Positions 1-7,747 of a DNA stretch of 32,654 nucleotides are shown here, piece by piece. The stretch comes from Terriglobia bacterium (GTDB taxonomy: Bacteria; Acidobacteriota; Terriglobia; Terriglobales; Acidobacteriaceae): the NCBI GenBank assembly GCA_020073215.1, contig JAIQFO010000052.1, forward strand, positions 1 through 32,654. The letters are read 5' to 3'. Position 1 is the first letter of the stretch; the number at the start of each line of letters is the position of its first letter. Position numbers and translations under genes: made by a program. The notes below the pieces were generated by a model that saw nothing but the letters and a program-made list of their open reading frames with translations, ran no database searches and was not told the origin of the DNA.

Positions 1-1215
1 AACTACGGGGCTCTCTTTCGATCCGCATTGGTGGCACTGCTCAGAAACAAGATGAGAAGCGTCCTGACGGTTCTGGGGATCACCATCGGGATTGCGGCGG
101 TGATCTGTGTCGTGGCCATCGGCAAAGCCGGACAAGCGCGAGTCCAGCAACAACTGAACAACCTGGGAGACAACTTCGTCTGGATTGAAGCTGGCGGCCG
201 CGCCGTCAACGGCGTGCGTACGGGCACGCATGATACGAAGACGCTGGTGATGGCCGATGCCATAGCCGTCAAAAACCAGATTTCGCTCATCAAAAGCGTT
301 TCGCCGAATGTGGATGATCCGGTTCAGGTCATCTACGGCAATCAGAATTGGCACACGTCCTACCGCGGCGTTTCGCCCGAGTACTTCGACATCAAGCGCT
401 GGTACGTGGATCAGGGCGCCATATTTTCGCAGGAAGACGTAGATCGAGCGGCCGACGTTTGTGTGATTGGCCGCACGGTTCGGCAACTGCTGTTTGGTGT
501 CGAACCACCGGTTGGGAAGGTAATCCGCGTCAACAGCATTCCCTGCAAGGTGGTGGCTACGCTGAATCCAAAAGGGCTCTCGCTTTCCGGGCAAGACCAG
601 GACGACACAGTGATCTTGCCCTACACGACTGCTCAGAAGAAGCTGAAGGGCATTACCTGGCTGGACGACATTCTGTGCTCCGCAGTGTCACAAGACGCGG
701 TCAAGATGGCCGGACAGGAAGCCACCGCCGTGCTCCGGGATCGGCACCATCTGCGTCCCGAAGAAGAGGATGACTTTAATATTCGAAATCCTGAGGACAT
801 CATTCAGGCCCAGCTCGACGCCAGCAAGACTCTGACCATTCTGCTGATCGCAATCGCATCCGTTTCCCTGATCGTGGGAGGAATTGGCATCATGAACGTG
901 ATGCTCGTTTCGGTGACCGAACGCACGCGTGAGATTGGAGTCCGAGTGGCGGTGGGAGCGACCGAAGCAGCCATCCAGCTTCAGTTCCTGGGAGAATCGA
1001 TCATGCTCAGCCTGGTTGGGGGCGCTGCGGGTGTACTGGTTGGGATCTTCGGCTCCTATTTGGTTGGGCAGACTCTGGGTTGGCCCATCGAGATGTCGAT
1101 CGAAGCGGTCGTGGTGGCCGCGATGTTCTCGGTCGCGGTCGGAGTCTTCTTCGGTTACTACCCAGCCCGCAAAGCATCGCTGCTGGATCCCATCGAAGCG
1201 CTGCGCTATGAGTGA
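1..1215 (+). CDS. MacB-like ABC transporter permease (5' partial)
   Basis: Inner-membrane permease of the MacB/FtsX class, which couples cytoplasmic ATP hydrolysis to movement of substrates in the periplasm. The reading frame is open from base 1, so the true start lies left of the window; the visible part is about 404 residues. An N-terminal membrane segment (VLTVLGITIGIAAVICVVAIG) is followed by a large periplasmic domain. Three C-terminal membrane segments follow: TLTILLIAIASVSLIVGG, the SIMLSLVGGAAGVLVG region, and one ending in the family-typical PARKASLLDPIEALRYE. There is no fused ATPase; a separate ATPase gene lies at 2754-3545. The adaptor gene begins 34 bases downstream, so the two are probably cotranscribed. 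The class is clear; the substrate (drug, lipoprotein, peptide) cannot be read from sequence. Confidence 0.93.
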   Translation, partial: NYGALFRSALVALLRNKMRSVLTVLGITIGIAAVICVVAIGKAGQARVQQQLNNLGDNFVWIEAGGRAVNGVRTGTHDTKTLVMADAIAVKNQISLIKSVSPNVDDPVQVIYGNQNWHTSYRGVSPEYFDIKRWYVDQGAIFSQEDVDRAADVCVIGRTVRQLLFGVEPPVGKVIRVNSIPCKVVATLNPKGLSLSGQDQDDTVILPYTTAQKKLKGITWLDDILCSAVSQDAVKMAGQEATAVLRDRHHLRPEEEDDFNIRNPEDIIQAQLDASKTLTILLIAIASVSLIVGGIGIMNVMLVSVTERTREIGVRVAVGATEAAIQLQFLGESIMLSLVGGAAGVLVGIFGSYLVGQTLGWPIEMSIEAVVVAAMFSVAVGVFFGYYPARKASLLDPIEALRYE

Positions 1216-1249
1216 AAATACCTTTGGTTGATTCCCGGAACTGGACATA

Positions 1250-2572
1250 ATGACAAAGCGCAAGTGGCTCATCTTGGCGGGTGTTGCAGTCGCGGCTGGA
1301 TTGTTCGTTGCCTTAGGCCTGAATCGCAGCCCGCAAGCGCAGCACTTTACCGCAAAGGTCGAGCGAGGTCCGATCAGCGACGTGGTGGAGGCCACCGGAA
1401 CCATCAACTCGGTAATCACCGTCCAGGTGGGATCGCAAGTTTCCGGCACCATCGCGAAACTCAATGCCGACTTCAATTCCCGCGTGCATAAGGGGGATGT
1501 TGTCGCACTCATCGACCCTGCATTGTTCAAGGGGGCCCTGCTGCAAGCGACCGCTGACTTGAAAAACGCGGAAGCCAACCTGCAAGCGGCCCGAGCCAAC
1601 CTCGAAAAGGCGAAAGCCGCGTTGGTCCAGACTAAGGCCGACTATGATCGTGCCGTTGGCTTGACCAAAGACGGCGTCATGAGCCAGCAACAACTGGACC
1701 TTGCCAAATCGAACTACGACGCAGCCAGCGCATCCGTCGATGCCGCCGCCGCCAACATCACGCAAGGCGTGGCGCAAATCAGTCAGAAGCAAGCTGCGGT
1801 CGCCGTAGCCCAAACCAATCTCGATTACACTGTGATTCGTTCGCCCATCGACGGCACGGTGGTGGCGCGAAATGTGGATGTGGGACAAACCGTGGCGGCA
1901 TCCCTGCAAGCCCCAACCATTTTTACTATCGCGCAGGATCTCACCAAGATGTGGGTGTATGCCAAGACCGACGAGTCCGACGTGGACAACATTAAGGTGG
2001 GCAAGGTAGTCACCTTTAAGGTGGATGCCCTCCCCAAGCAAACGTTTCAGGGAGTGGTCAGCCAGATCCGCATGAACCCGATGACAGTGCAAACCGTGGT
2101 CACCTACGACACCATCATCGAATTTGCGAACCCCGAACTAAAGCTATTTCCTGGCATGACGGCGTACGTGACCATTCCCGTGGCCACCGTGCAGAACGTA
2201 TTGAAACTGCCAAACACTGCGCTGCGGTACAAGCCCCCGATGGCGGCTGAGGAAGTTCTGGCTCTTTATAAGCGCTTTGGGATCGAAGGAGGCGAGGGGC
2301 AACCGGCCGGTGACGACTCCGCTGCAGTGCAGAGTGAAAAGCCGGCTGGCGGCGCCCAGAATCTGCCGCGCGCCCCGAAAGCCGAGACGGCCGTGGTTTG
2401 GAGGCTCCATCCCGATCACACGATGGAACCGGTCAGGGTTTCTCTGGGGATCACCGACCATGCCTACACGGAAGTCAGCGCAATTCTCAGAGGGGAACTG
2501 AAAGAAGGAGACGACTTGATTATTCGATCGGTGACCTCCAAAACCCAAGCTCCAGGCAGCCTACGGCGCTAA
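1250..2572 (+). CDS. HlyD/MacA-family periplasmic adaptor subunit
   Basis: Membrane-fusion (adaptor) protein linking the MacB-like permease to an outer-membrane channel. An N-terminal anchor (WLILAGVAVAAGLFVALGL) precedes a lipoyl half-motif (VGSQVSGTIAKLNADFNSRV). A long Ala-rich alpha-hairpin with coiled-coil character follows at about residues 95-185, then the second lipoyl half (LDYTVIRSPIDGTVVARNV) and a beta-barrel. One oddity: about 45 residues of low-complexity Gly/Pro/Ala sequence (roughly residues 335-380) interrupt the C-terminal membrane-proximal part. The length of 440 aa exceeds that of E. coli MacA, consistent with this insert. The ATG at 1250 follows the permease stop by 34 bases. 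No outer-membrane TolC-like gene is in the window. Confidence 0.92.
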   Translation: MTKRKWLILAGVAVAAGLFVALGLNRSPQAQHFTAKVERGPISDVVEATGTINSVITVQVGSQVSGTIAKLNADFNSRVHKGDVVALIDPALFKGALLQATADLKNAEANLQAARANLEKAKAALVQTKADYDRAVGLTKDGVMSQQQLDLAKSNYDAASASVDAAAANITQGVAQISQKQAAVAVAQTNLDYTVIRSPIDGTVVARNVDVGQTVAASLQAPTIFTIAQDLTKMWVYAKTDESDVDNIKVGKVVTFKVDALPKQTFQGVVSQIRMNPMTVQTVVTYDTIIEFANPELKLFPGMTAYVTIPVATVQNVLKLPNTALRYKPPMAAEEVLALYKRFGIEGGEGQPAGDDSAAVQSEKPAGGAQNLPRAPKAETAVVWRLHPDHTMEPVRVSLGITDHAYTEVSAILRGELKEGDDLIIRSVTSKTQAPGSLRR

Positions 2573-2631
2573 CAGCCCGTGATGCAAATTGAGATACTGT
2601 GTGCAATTCTCAATTCACTATTACTAGATTT

Positions 2632-2709
2632 GTCATCCTGAGCGAAGCGAAGGACCTGCTGTCTTTTGCAGCGAGAAACAAGCAGGTCCTTAGCTTCACT
2701 CAGGATGAC
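2632..2709. repeat. Long inverted repeat, family 1 (copy 1)
   Basis: Two 29-base arms (2632-2660 and 2681-2709) are reverse complements at 27 of 29 positions and are separated by 20 bases. The core is TCCTGAGCGAAGCGAAGG. It lies between the adaptor and ATPase genes of the efflux system. Related copies are at 5009-5086 and, cut by the window edge, at 32623-32654. There is no T-run after the stem, so it is an interspersed element and not an obvious terminator. Confidence 0.9.
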
Positions 2710-2753
2710 GATTTATGAAGAGTAAGTAAGAATCCGCAAGTCGGAACTATCCC

Positions 2754-3545
2754 ATGGGATCGATACCTGTTCGCGACCAACTCGGAACCGCGCCAGCCGC
2801 CTCCGCGGCAAGTGCGGTCATCCGTGTGGAAGACGCGCATAAGTACTACGAACTGGGCGAGACAAGGGTGCATGCGCTGCGCGGTGTAGGCCTCGAAATT
2901 CAGCGAGGCGAATTCGTAGCGATCATGGGGGCGAGCGGCAGTGGCAAGTCCACCTTCATGAACATTCTTGGTTGTCTCGACCGCCTCAGCTCCGGACGAT
3001 ACTTACTGGAAGGGATCGATGTTTCCGAGCATGACAAGAAGGCTCTGGCGTTGATTCGGAACGAAAAGATTGGATTTGTGTTCCAGGGCTTCAATCTGCT
3101 GGCCCGCACAACGGCGCTCGAAAACACGGAATTGCCCACGCTCTACGCGAAGATCGATAAAACAGAGCGCCGAAAGCGCGCCGCCGATGCGTTGACCATG
3201 GTAGGTCTGGCCGAACGCGCACAACATTTCCCGTCGCAGATGTCTGGTGGGCAACAACAGCGAGTCGCCATAGCTCGAGCCCTGGTAAATCGCCCGTCTA
3301 TCCTTCTGGCCGACGAGCCCACCGGCAATCTCGACAGCCGTACGTCGGTCGAGATCATGGAAATCTTCCAGAACCTGAACGACAAAGGCCTGACCATAGT
3401 CCTGGTGACCCACGAACACGACATCGCACAATTCGCCAAGCGTGTGCTGGTCTTCCGGGACGGAAAGATCCGCAAGGATGATGCGATTCTCACTCGTCCC
3501 AGGGCGAGCGAAGTGCTGAAGACCTTGCCGACGCTCGAAGACTGA
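2754..3545 (+). CDS. MacB/LolD-type ABC transporter ATP-binding protein
   Basis: Cytoplasmic ATPase that should power the permease encoded at 1-1215. All nucleotide-binding motifs are present: Walker A GASGSGKST at residues 59-67, Q-loop Gln111, signature SGGQQQR at 164-170, Walker B ILLADEP with Asp187/Glu188, and switch His224. The sequence HKYYELGETRVHALRGV before Walker A is typical of the MacB/LolD subfamily. The first 20 or so residues are Ala-rich and poorly conserved, and I see no strong ribosome-binding site before ATG 2754, so the real start could be slightly downstream. It is separated from the adaptor gene by about 180 bases holding a palindrome. The family is certain; pairing with the upstream permease is inferred from position. 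Confidence 0.94.
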   Translation: MGSIPVRDQLGTAPAASAASAVIRVEDAHKYYELGETRVHALRGVGLEIQRGEFVAIMGASGSGKSTFMNILGCLDRLSSGRYLLEGIDVSEHDKKALALIRNEKIGFVFQGFNLLARTTALENTELPTLYAKIDKTERRKRAADALTMVGLAERAQHFPSQMSGGQQQRVAIARALVNRPSILLADEPTGNLDSRTSVEIMEIFQNLNDKGLTIVLVTHEHDIAQFAKRVLVFRDGKIRKDDAILTRPRASEVLKTLPTLED

Positions 3546-3727
3546 GGCCGTGCAACGCGTGGTCAGGGCAATTCAGTGCGCGGCCTGAGATCTCTCGGCA
3601 AGAAAATCGTCCCGGCACTGTTTCGCGGCGGAGAGTAACTGAGGGAACTCAGGCGAGCTTCGGCGGGTGGGACACTTTAACGGGGAAGTATAACGCGGGT
3701 TTCTCTTTTACCATCGGTGGCGCAATC

Positions 3728-3746
3728 CCGGGAACACTCCCGGTTT
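3728..3746. terminator. Weak hairpin between convergent genes
   Basis: CCGGGA (3728-3733) pairs with TCCCGG (3738-3743) around a 4-base loop and is followed by TTT. It sits between the ATPase gene (+) and the convergent Rieske oxygenase gene (-). The stem is short and the T-run is only three bases, so terminator function is a guess. Confidence 0.3.
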
Positions 3747-3757
3747 ACCGCGGTCGT

Positions 3758-4876
3758 TTAGCGGCCCTCTTTCTTGAGTCCCTGCTTTTCGCGATCCAGC
3801 ACCATTTGGTCGAAGGCATGGGGCAGCGACTCGCCGCGGGAGTAGGGACCGGGTTTGTAGGCGCGGGACTTGATGCCGGCCTGTGACAGCTCTGCGATCG
3901 CCCAGTCTTCACGGTTGGTGATGTCCCAAAATTCAACCGCATCATCGCCTTCGAAGCCAGGCTTCGCCATTTCGTCAGGATGGAAATGCCATTCGCAGAT
4001 CACATCCGTACGATCCACGGCCCGCGGCCACAGCGTGTGCGTCATGATGTAATCCGGGTGGAGGCTCAGCAGCAGATTAGGAAAAATCGCGTAGTAATAA
4101 ACCCGGTTGCGTTCGTCCGCGGTGAGTCCGGGAAGGTACGCGCGCCGCAGCTGACCGTCTTTACTCATCGTCTTGGCGCCGCCCCGAAATTCCATCGAGC
4201 CGCCGATATATCCGCGATGGGGTGGGTCGTTTTCCCCAGAGAGATAATCGGTGATGGCATTGAGCGCCGGATGCAGAATCGGACAGTGCAGGCACTCGTT
4301 GTAGTTCAGCACAATCAGCTTCCAGTTGGCGTTTACCTCATAGGCGACGCGCCGATAGGTGCCGAGCTCAGCCATTTGCCAATGCAGCACCTTCTGCCGC
4401 AGATCTTCTAACTGGCTGGCCAGCGGGGAGGGATCTGGGTTGAGGTTGATGAAGACATGTCCATCCCACACGTCAACATGAACGCGATTGAGGGGATAGT
4501 CTTCGCGGCAGAAGCCGTCCTGTACATGGGGAGCGCCGATCAGGCGCCCGTCGAGTCCGTAAGTCCAACCGTGATAGCCGCACTGGATGCGTCCGTCGAA
4601 ATGCCCTTCGGCGCGGGCGCAGATGCGGGTGCCGCGATGCCGGCACACGTTGAAAAACGCCCGCAACGAGCCACTCTCGTCGCGAGTAATGATGATGCTT
4701 TCATCCCCGACCTCGCGCAGAAAATAGTCTCCCGGCGCCGCCACTTGATTAGCGCGGCCAACGGAGATCCAGGTTTGGCAGTAGAAGCGTTCCAGTTCGT
4801 CGCGGAACAGGCCGGGGTCCGTGTAGTAGCGGGCCGGTAGAGTCGTGGCAACGGATTGAGTGTCGGAAGTCGGCAT
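3758..4876 (-). CDS. Rieske non-heme iron oxygenase, alpha subunit (carnitine/betaine demethylase type)
   Basis: Oxygenase component that uses O2 and electrons from a separate reductase to hydroxylate or demethylate its substrate. The [2Fe-2S] Rieske ligands are Cys78, His80, Cys99 and His102 (CRHRGTRIC then CGYHGW). The mononuclear iron site is E-x2-H-x4-H: Glu194, His197, His202 in NECLHCPILHP, with an Asp in WDITNREDW (318-325) as the likely third ligand. The bridging residue is Glu, where most aromatic-ring dioxygenases have Asp. Glu is known from carnitine monooxygenase CntA and its quaternary-ammonium relatives (GbcA type), so an N-methylated amine substrate is more likely than an arene. 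Length is 372 aa. No beta subunit or reductase gene is adjacent. It follows fdhD on the same strand, 230 bases away across a palindrome. Exact substrate unknown. Confidence 0.88.
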   Translation of the reverse strand: MPTSDTQSVATTLPARYYTDPGLFRDELERFYCQTWISVGRANQVAAPGDYFLREVGDESIIITRDESGSLRAFFNVCRHRGTRICARAEGHFDGRIQCGYHGWTYGLDGRLIGAPHVQDGFCREDYPLNRVHVDVWDGHVFINLNPDPSPLASQLEDLRQKVLHWQMAELGTYRRVAYEVNANWKLIVLNYNECLHCPILHPALNAITDYLSGENDPPHRGYIGGSMEFRGGAKTMSKDGQLRRAYLPGLTADERNRVYYYAIFPNLLLSLHPDYIMTHTLWPRAVDRTDVICEWHFHPDEMAKPGFEGDDAVEFWDITNREDWAIAELSQAGIKSRAYKPGPYSRGESLPHAFDQMVLDREKQGLKKEGR

Positions 4877-5008
4877 GCAGCACTTAGCGGAGAGATTCTA
4901 TAGCAGGAAACGAGTCTGGTGTTCGGAGATGTTCCACACTGTCCTGCCCGTGGTGAAAATGAGAATGAAAATGAGAACCCCGCTTTTGACGCCTAATTTG
5001 CCGAATTT

Positions 5009-5086
5009 GTCATCCAGAGCGCAGCGAAGGACCTGCTTTCTTTTCGGTGCTCGAGACAGCAGGTCCTTCGCTGCGCTCAGGATGAC
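5009..5086. repeat. Long inverted repeat, family 1 (copy 2)
   Basis: Arms 5009-5037 and 5058-5086 are reverse complements at 28 of 29 positions, again with a 20-base loop. The arm sequence is nearly the same as in 2632-2709, but the loop sequence differs. It lies between fdhD and the Rieske gene. Confidence 0.9.
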
Positions 5087-5107
5087 AATTCATGGAGCCC
5101 AACGCCT

Positions 5108-5938
5108 TTAGCTGTGTGCACGCGTCGGGAACTGAGGCTGGGGGTTGGTCAGCCGGGGCGTTTGGGGCTGCAAGCGCTCCTCGCCGGAGTAAATCAGGAA
5201 GCGCCGTCCCCGGAGGAAGCCTACGAGAGTCAATCCGGTTTCACGGGCCAAGCGCACCGCCAGGCTGGAGGGCGCGGAAACCGACGCCAGCAGCGGCACT
5301 CCCGCCAGCAGCGCTTTCTGGATGATTTCGAATCCACCGCGACCGCTGACCATGAGGGCGTAATCGGACAACGGCAGCCGGCCGGCCAGCAGGGCCCAAC
5401 CCACAACCTTGTCCACGGCGTTGTGCCTCCCCACATCCTCGCGCAGCACAACCAGTTTTCCCTGAGCGTCGAACAGGCCGGCGGCGTGCAGTCCACCGGT
5501 GCGATCGAAGATGCTTTGTGCAGCCTTCAACGTGTCGGGGAAAGTGCACAGCACCTCGGGGTCGAGAAGGAAATTCGGATTGGGCCGCCGGATGCCCTGT
5601 GCTTTGACCGCTTCAATGGACGCTTTTCCGCAGATGCCGCAACTGGAGGAAATGAAGAAATTACGGCGGGTTCGCTCGGGATCCAACGACGTCTCAGTGA
5701 GCCGCACATCCACGATATTGTCACTCGCTTGAGGGTTCTTCGTCTTGCCGTAATCCGTCTTCCCGTAATCCAAAGAGACGATCTGTTCACGTCTTTCGAT
5801 CAAGCCTTCGGTACAGAGGAAGCCGGCAGTCAATTCCAGGTCGTGTCCGGGAGTGCGCATGGTAACGCTGAGGGGCGTTCCATTAAGGCGAATCTCAAGG
5901 GGTTCTTCCGCAACCAGGCAGTCTTGTGCGCGGCACAC
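5108..5938 (-). CDS. fdhD: Formate dehydrogenase accessory sulfurtransferase FdhD
   Basis: FdhD carries sulfur from a cysteine desulfurase to the molybdenum/tungsten bis-MGD cofactor, a step required for active formate dehydrogenase. Family signatures are EEPLEIRLNG near the N-terminus, SSSCGICGKASIE with the sulfur-carrying Cys100 and Cys103, REDVGRHNAVDKVVG, and SGRGGFEIIQKAL. The start given is the GTG at 5938. The frame stays open upstream and encodes FdhD-like sequence (VTQVTEWQSG), so the real start is probably earlier. A CTG at 5993-5995 has GGGGAG about six bases before it on this strand and would add 19 residues. A 15-base tandem duplication (5741-5770, 14/15 identical) encodes DYGKT twice. 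It lies about 95-150 bases downstream of fdnI, fitting one formate dehydrogenase operon. Confidence 0.95.
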   Translation of the reverse strand: MCRAQDCLVAEEPLEIRLNGTPLSVTMRTPGHDLELTAGFLCTEGLIERREQIVSLDYGKTDYGKTKNPQASDNIVDVRLTETSLDPERTRRNFFISSSCGICGKASIEAVKAQGIRRPNPNFLLDPEVLCTFPDTLKAAQSIFDRTGGLHAAGLFDAQGKLVVLREDVGRHNAVDKVVGWALLAGRLPLSDYALMVSGRGGFEIIQKALLAGVPLLASVSAPSSLAVRLARETGLTLVGFLRGRRFLIYSGEERLQPQTPRLTNPQPQFPTRAHS

Positions 5939-6058
5939 CTGACCGCTTTGCCATTCCGTGACCTGCGTTACGTCAATGCTGCTGAGTTTATGCAGATGAT
6001 TCTCCCCGGTACTCTGACCGCGTAGGTCTGACCGCTCTGCGGCCGAAGGTTCGCGACC

Positions 6059-6088
6059 GTAGCGCCGCCGGCAGGATGTCGGCGCTAC
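6059..6088. repeat. Perfect hairpin between fdnI and fdhD
   Basis: GTAGCGCCG (6059-6067) and CGGCGCTAC (6080-6088) form a perfect 9-base stem with a 12-base loop. No T-run follows on either strand, so it is more likely an interspersed palindrome or an mRNA-stabilising hairpin than an intrinsic terminator. Confidence 0.65.
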
Positions 6089-6091
6089 AAT

Positions 6092-6832
6092 TTATTTCCC
6101 TGCCATTCGTGCGCGCTCTTCTGCGCAGGCTTGCCGGGCATCGCGCCCCGTAATTTCTTTGTACCATGCCGGATGAAAAGTCCAGGCCCACGCCTCGCTT
6201 ACCGCGCCGCGGGTCATCGCCTGAAACGTCCCAGGCTGGCCGAAGGTGCTCTCATAAACGTGGATGAAAATTCCGCCCAGCATGATGAGCGCAGAGATGT
6301 CGTGCAGCACGTAGCTGATGGCGACCGAAATTCTTCCAAACGTGTCGGCGCCCGCCCACATCACAATGCCGGTGATCAGGTACACCACGCACCCGGTCAC
6401 GATCTCCCAGAACTGAACTTTCTGCCCGGCATTGAAGAATCCGGTTTCGGGAGGGTCCATCTTCTCTTCGCCGCTAACGATCTTCTTCATGCCCCGCATC
6501 CAATTCGTATCGGCCGGGGTCCAAGCCATCGGCTTCAGCCAGTTGAGCATCTGCAGTCCGAAGAAAACCACAAAGCCCACGCCAAACCAGGGATGCATGG
6601 TGCGGCTGAGTTGGCCTCCGCCAAAGATCGGCGTAAACCAGCGGAACAGCCAAGGCAGGTAAATACCGAACCCGGAAAACAGGGCGAGGAAGAAGAACAA
6701 AGCCACCATCCAATGGAGAGCGCGAGTGTACACGGGATGGCGCAGCAACTCTCCGCGGTAGACCGTAGTCTGGCCGAAGGATTCGAAGGTGTCGCGAGCC
6801 TTGTCGTCGAAACGCTCCACCGAGCTAGCCAT
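6092..6832 (-). CDS. fdnI: Formate dehydrogenase-N, cytochrome b556 (gamma) subunit
   Basis: Membrane subunit that takes electrons from the iron-sulfur subunit through b hemes and reduces quinone. Four hydrophobic segments are visible: TRALHWMVALFFFLALFSGF, HPWFGVGFVVFFGLQMLNWL, WEIVTGCVVYLITGIVMWAG and ISYVLHDISALIMLGGIFIHV. Candidate heme ligands are the His residues in ALHW, VLHDI and FIHVYE. The ending AWTFHPAWYKEITG is typical of FdnI/FdoI proteins. At 246 aa it is longer than the E. coli protein (217 aa), with extra residues at the N-terminus. Its start overlaps the 3' end of fdnH by 8 bases, so the two are translationally coupled. Confidence 0.95.
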   Translation of the reverse strand: MASSVERFDDKARDTFESFGQTTVYRGELLRHPVYTRALHWMVALFFFLALFSGFGIYLPWLFRWFTPIFGGGQLSRTMHPWFGVGFVVFFGLQMLNWLKPMAWTPADTNWMRGMKKIVSGEEKMDPPETGFFNAGQKVQFWEIVTGCVVYLITGIVMWAGADTFGRISVAISYVLHDISALIMLGGIFIHVYESTFGQPGTFQAMTRGAVSEAWAWTFHPAWYKEITGRDARQACAEERARMAGK

Positions 6833-7733
6833 TGCGCTCTCCTTTCTCCTTCGGCGCCTCTGGCAGGTCCGGCTGCGCGCGGCGAGGCCCTGACGTTACA
6901 TAGTGCAGGCAGACTCCCAGCAGTCCAAACAACGCGAACGTCCCCAGCACGGGCTTAAACAGCCACTTCCACACCGTGTAGCTCCAGGGGATTTGCGGAT
7001 TCTTGGGCAGTCCGCCATAGCGCTCGGGATCGGTGGCATCGTGGAGCACGTAGATCACATGCGTGCCACCGATGGATTGCGGATCATAGACGCCGGCCTT
7101 TTCCATGCCGAACTTGTCGCGCAGTTGCGTGACGCGCCCCTCGGCGATGAACTTCATGTCGTCCTTGGTGCCGAACTTCAAACAACCGGTCGGACACGCC
7201 TTGATGCAAGCCGGTTCCAGGCCCGCGCTCACGCGGTCGGAACAGAGCGAGCACTTATAAACTCGCTTGGTCAGGGGATTGAACTTCGGAATATCGAACG
7301 GGCATCCGGAAACGCAGAACTCACAGCCGATGCAGTTTTCCTGATTGAAGTCCACAATTCCGTTCGCATACTTCACGATGGCGCCGTCCGCCGGACAAGC
7401 GGCTAAACATCCGGGATCTGCGCAGTGCATACACTGATCCTTGCGCATCAGCCACTGCACCGTCCCATCCGCTTGCGGGTGTTCGGTGAATTTGATCAGG
7501 TTCCAGAAGTTCCAACGCGTCTCCCGCATGGTCTGGTAGGTGTTGTCGAAGGTAGTCGGACTAAACGGCATGTCGTTCCACTCGACACACGCCACTTCGC
7601 AGGCCTTGCAGCCGATGCAGATGGTCGTGTCGACCAGTTTGCAGACTTCCAGATCCCGCTGCATCCCTTGGCCTGGAATCGACCCGGGATGGGCCGAGAT
7701 CATTTCTTCTTGTAATATCTTGCGGTCTGGCAT
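6825..7733 (-). CDS. fdnH: Formate dehydrogenase-N, iron-sulfur (beta) subunit
   Basis: Electron-transfer subunit carrying four [4Fe-4S] clusters between the catalytic and cytochrome b subunits. Four Cys-rich ferredoxin-like motifs are visible: CIGCKACEVAC (from Cys39), CMHCADPGCLAACP, CIGCEFCVSGCP and CSLCSDR...CIKACP. A single C-terminal membrane segment (VLGTFALFGLLGVCLHYV) anchors the protein facing the periplasm, as in E. coli FdnH. Length is 302 aa against 294 in E. coli. It begins 14 bases after the fdnG stop and overlaps fdnI, so the three form one transcription unit. Confidence 0.96.
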   Translation of the reverse strand: MPDRKILQEEMISAHPGSIPGQGMQRDLEVCKLVDTTICIGCKACEVACVEWNDMPFSPTTFDNTYQTMRETRWNFWNLIKFTEHPQADGTVQWLMRKDQCMHCADPGCLAACPADGAIVKYANGIVDFNQENCIGCEFCVSGCPFDIPKFNPLTKRVYKCSLCSDRVSAGLEPACIKACPTGCLKFGTKDDMKFIAEGRVTQLRDKFGMEKAGVYDPQSIGGTHVIYVLHDATDPERYGGLPKNPQIPWSYTVWKWLFKPVLGTFALFGLLGVCLHYVTSGPRRAQPDLPEAPKEKGERNG

Positions 7734-7747
7734 CTCGTCCCTCCCTC

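Noticed and set aside
6059..6088. Intrinsic terminator between fdnI and fdhD
   Set aside because: The stem is good, but no T-run follows on either strand, so it would not act as a classical terminator.
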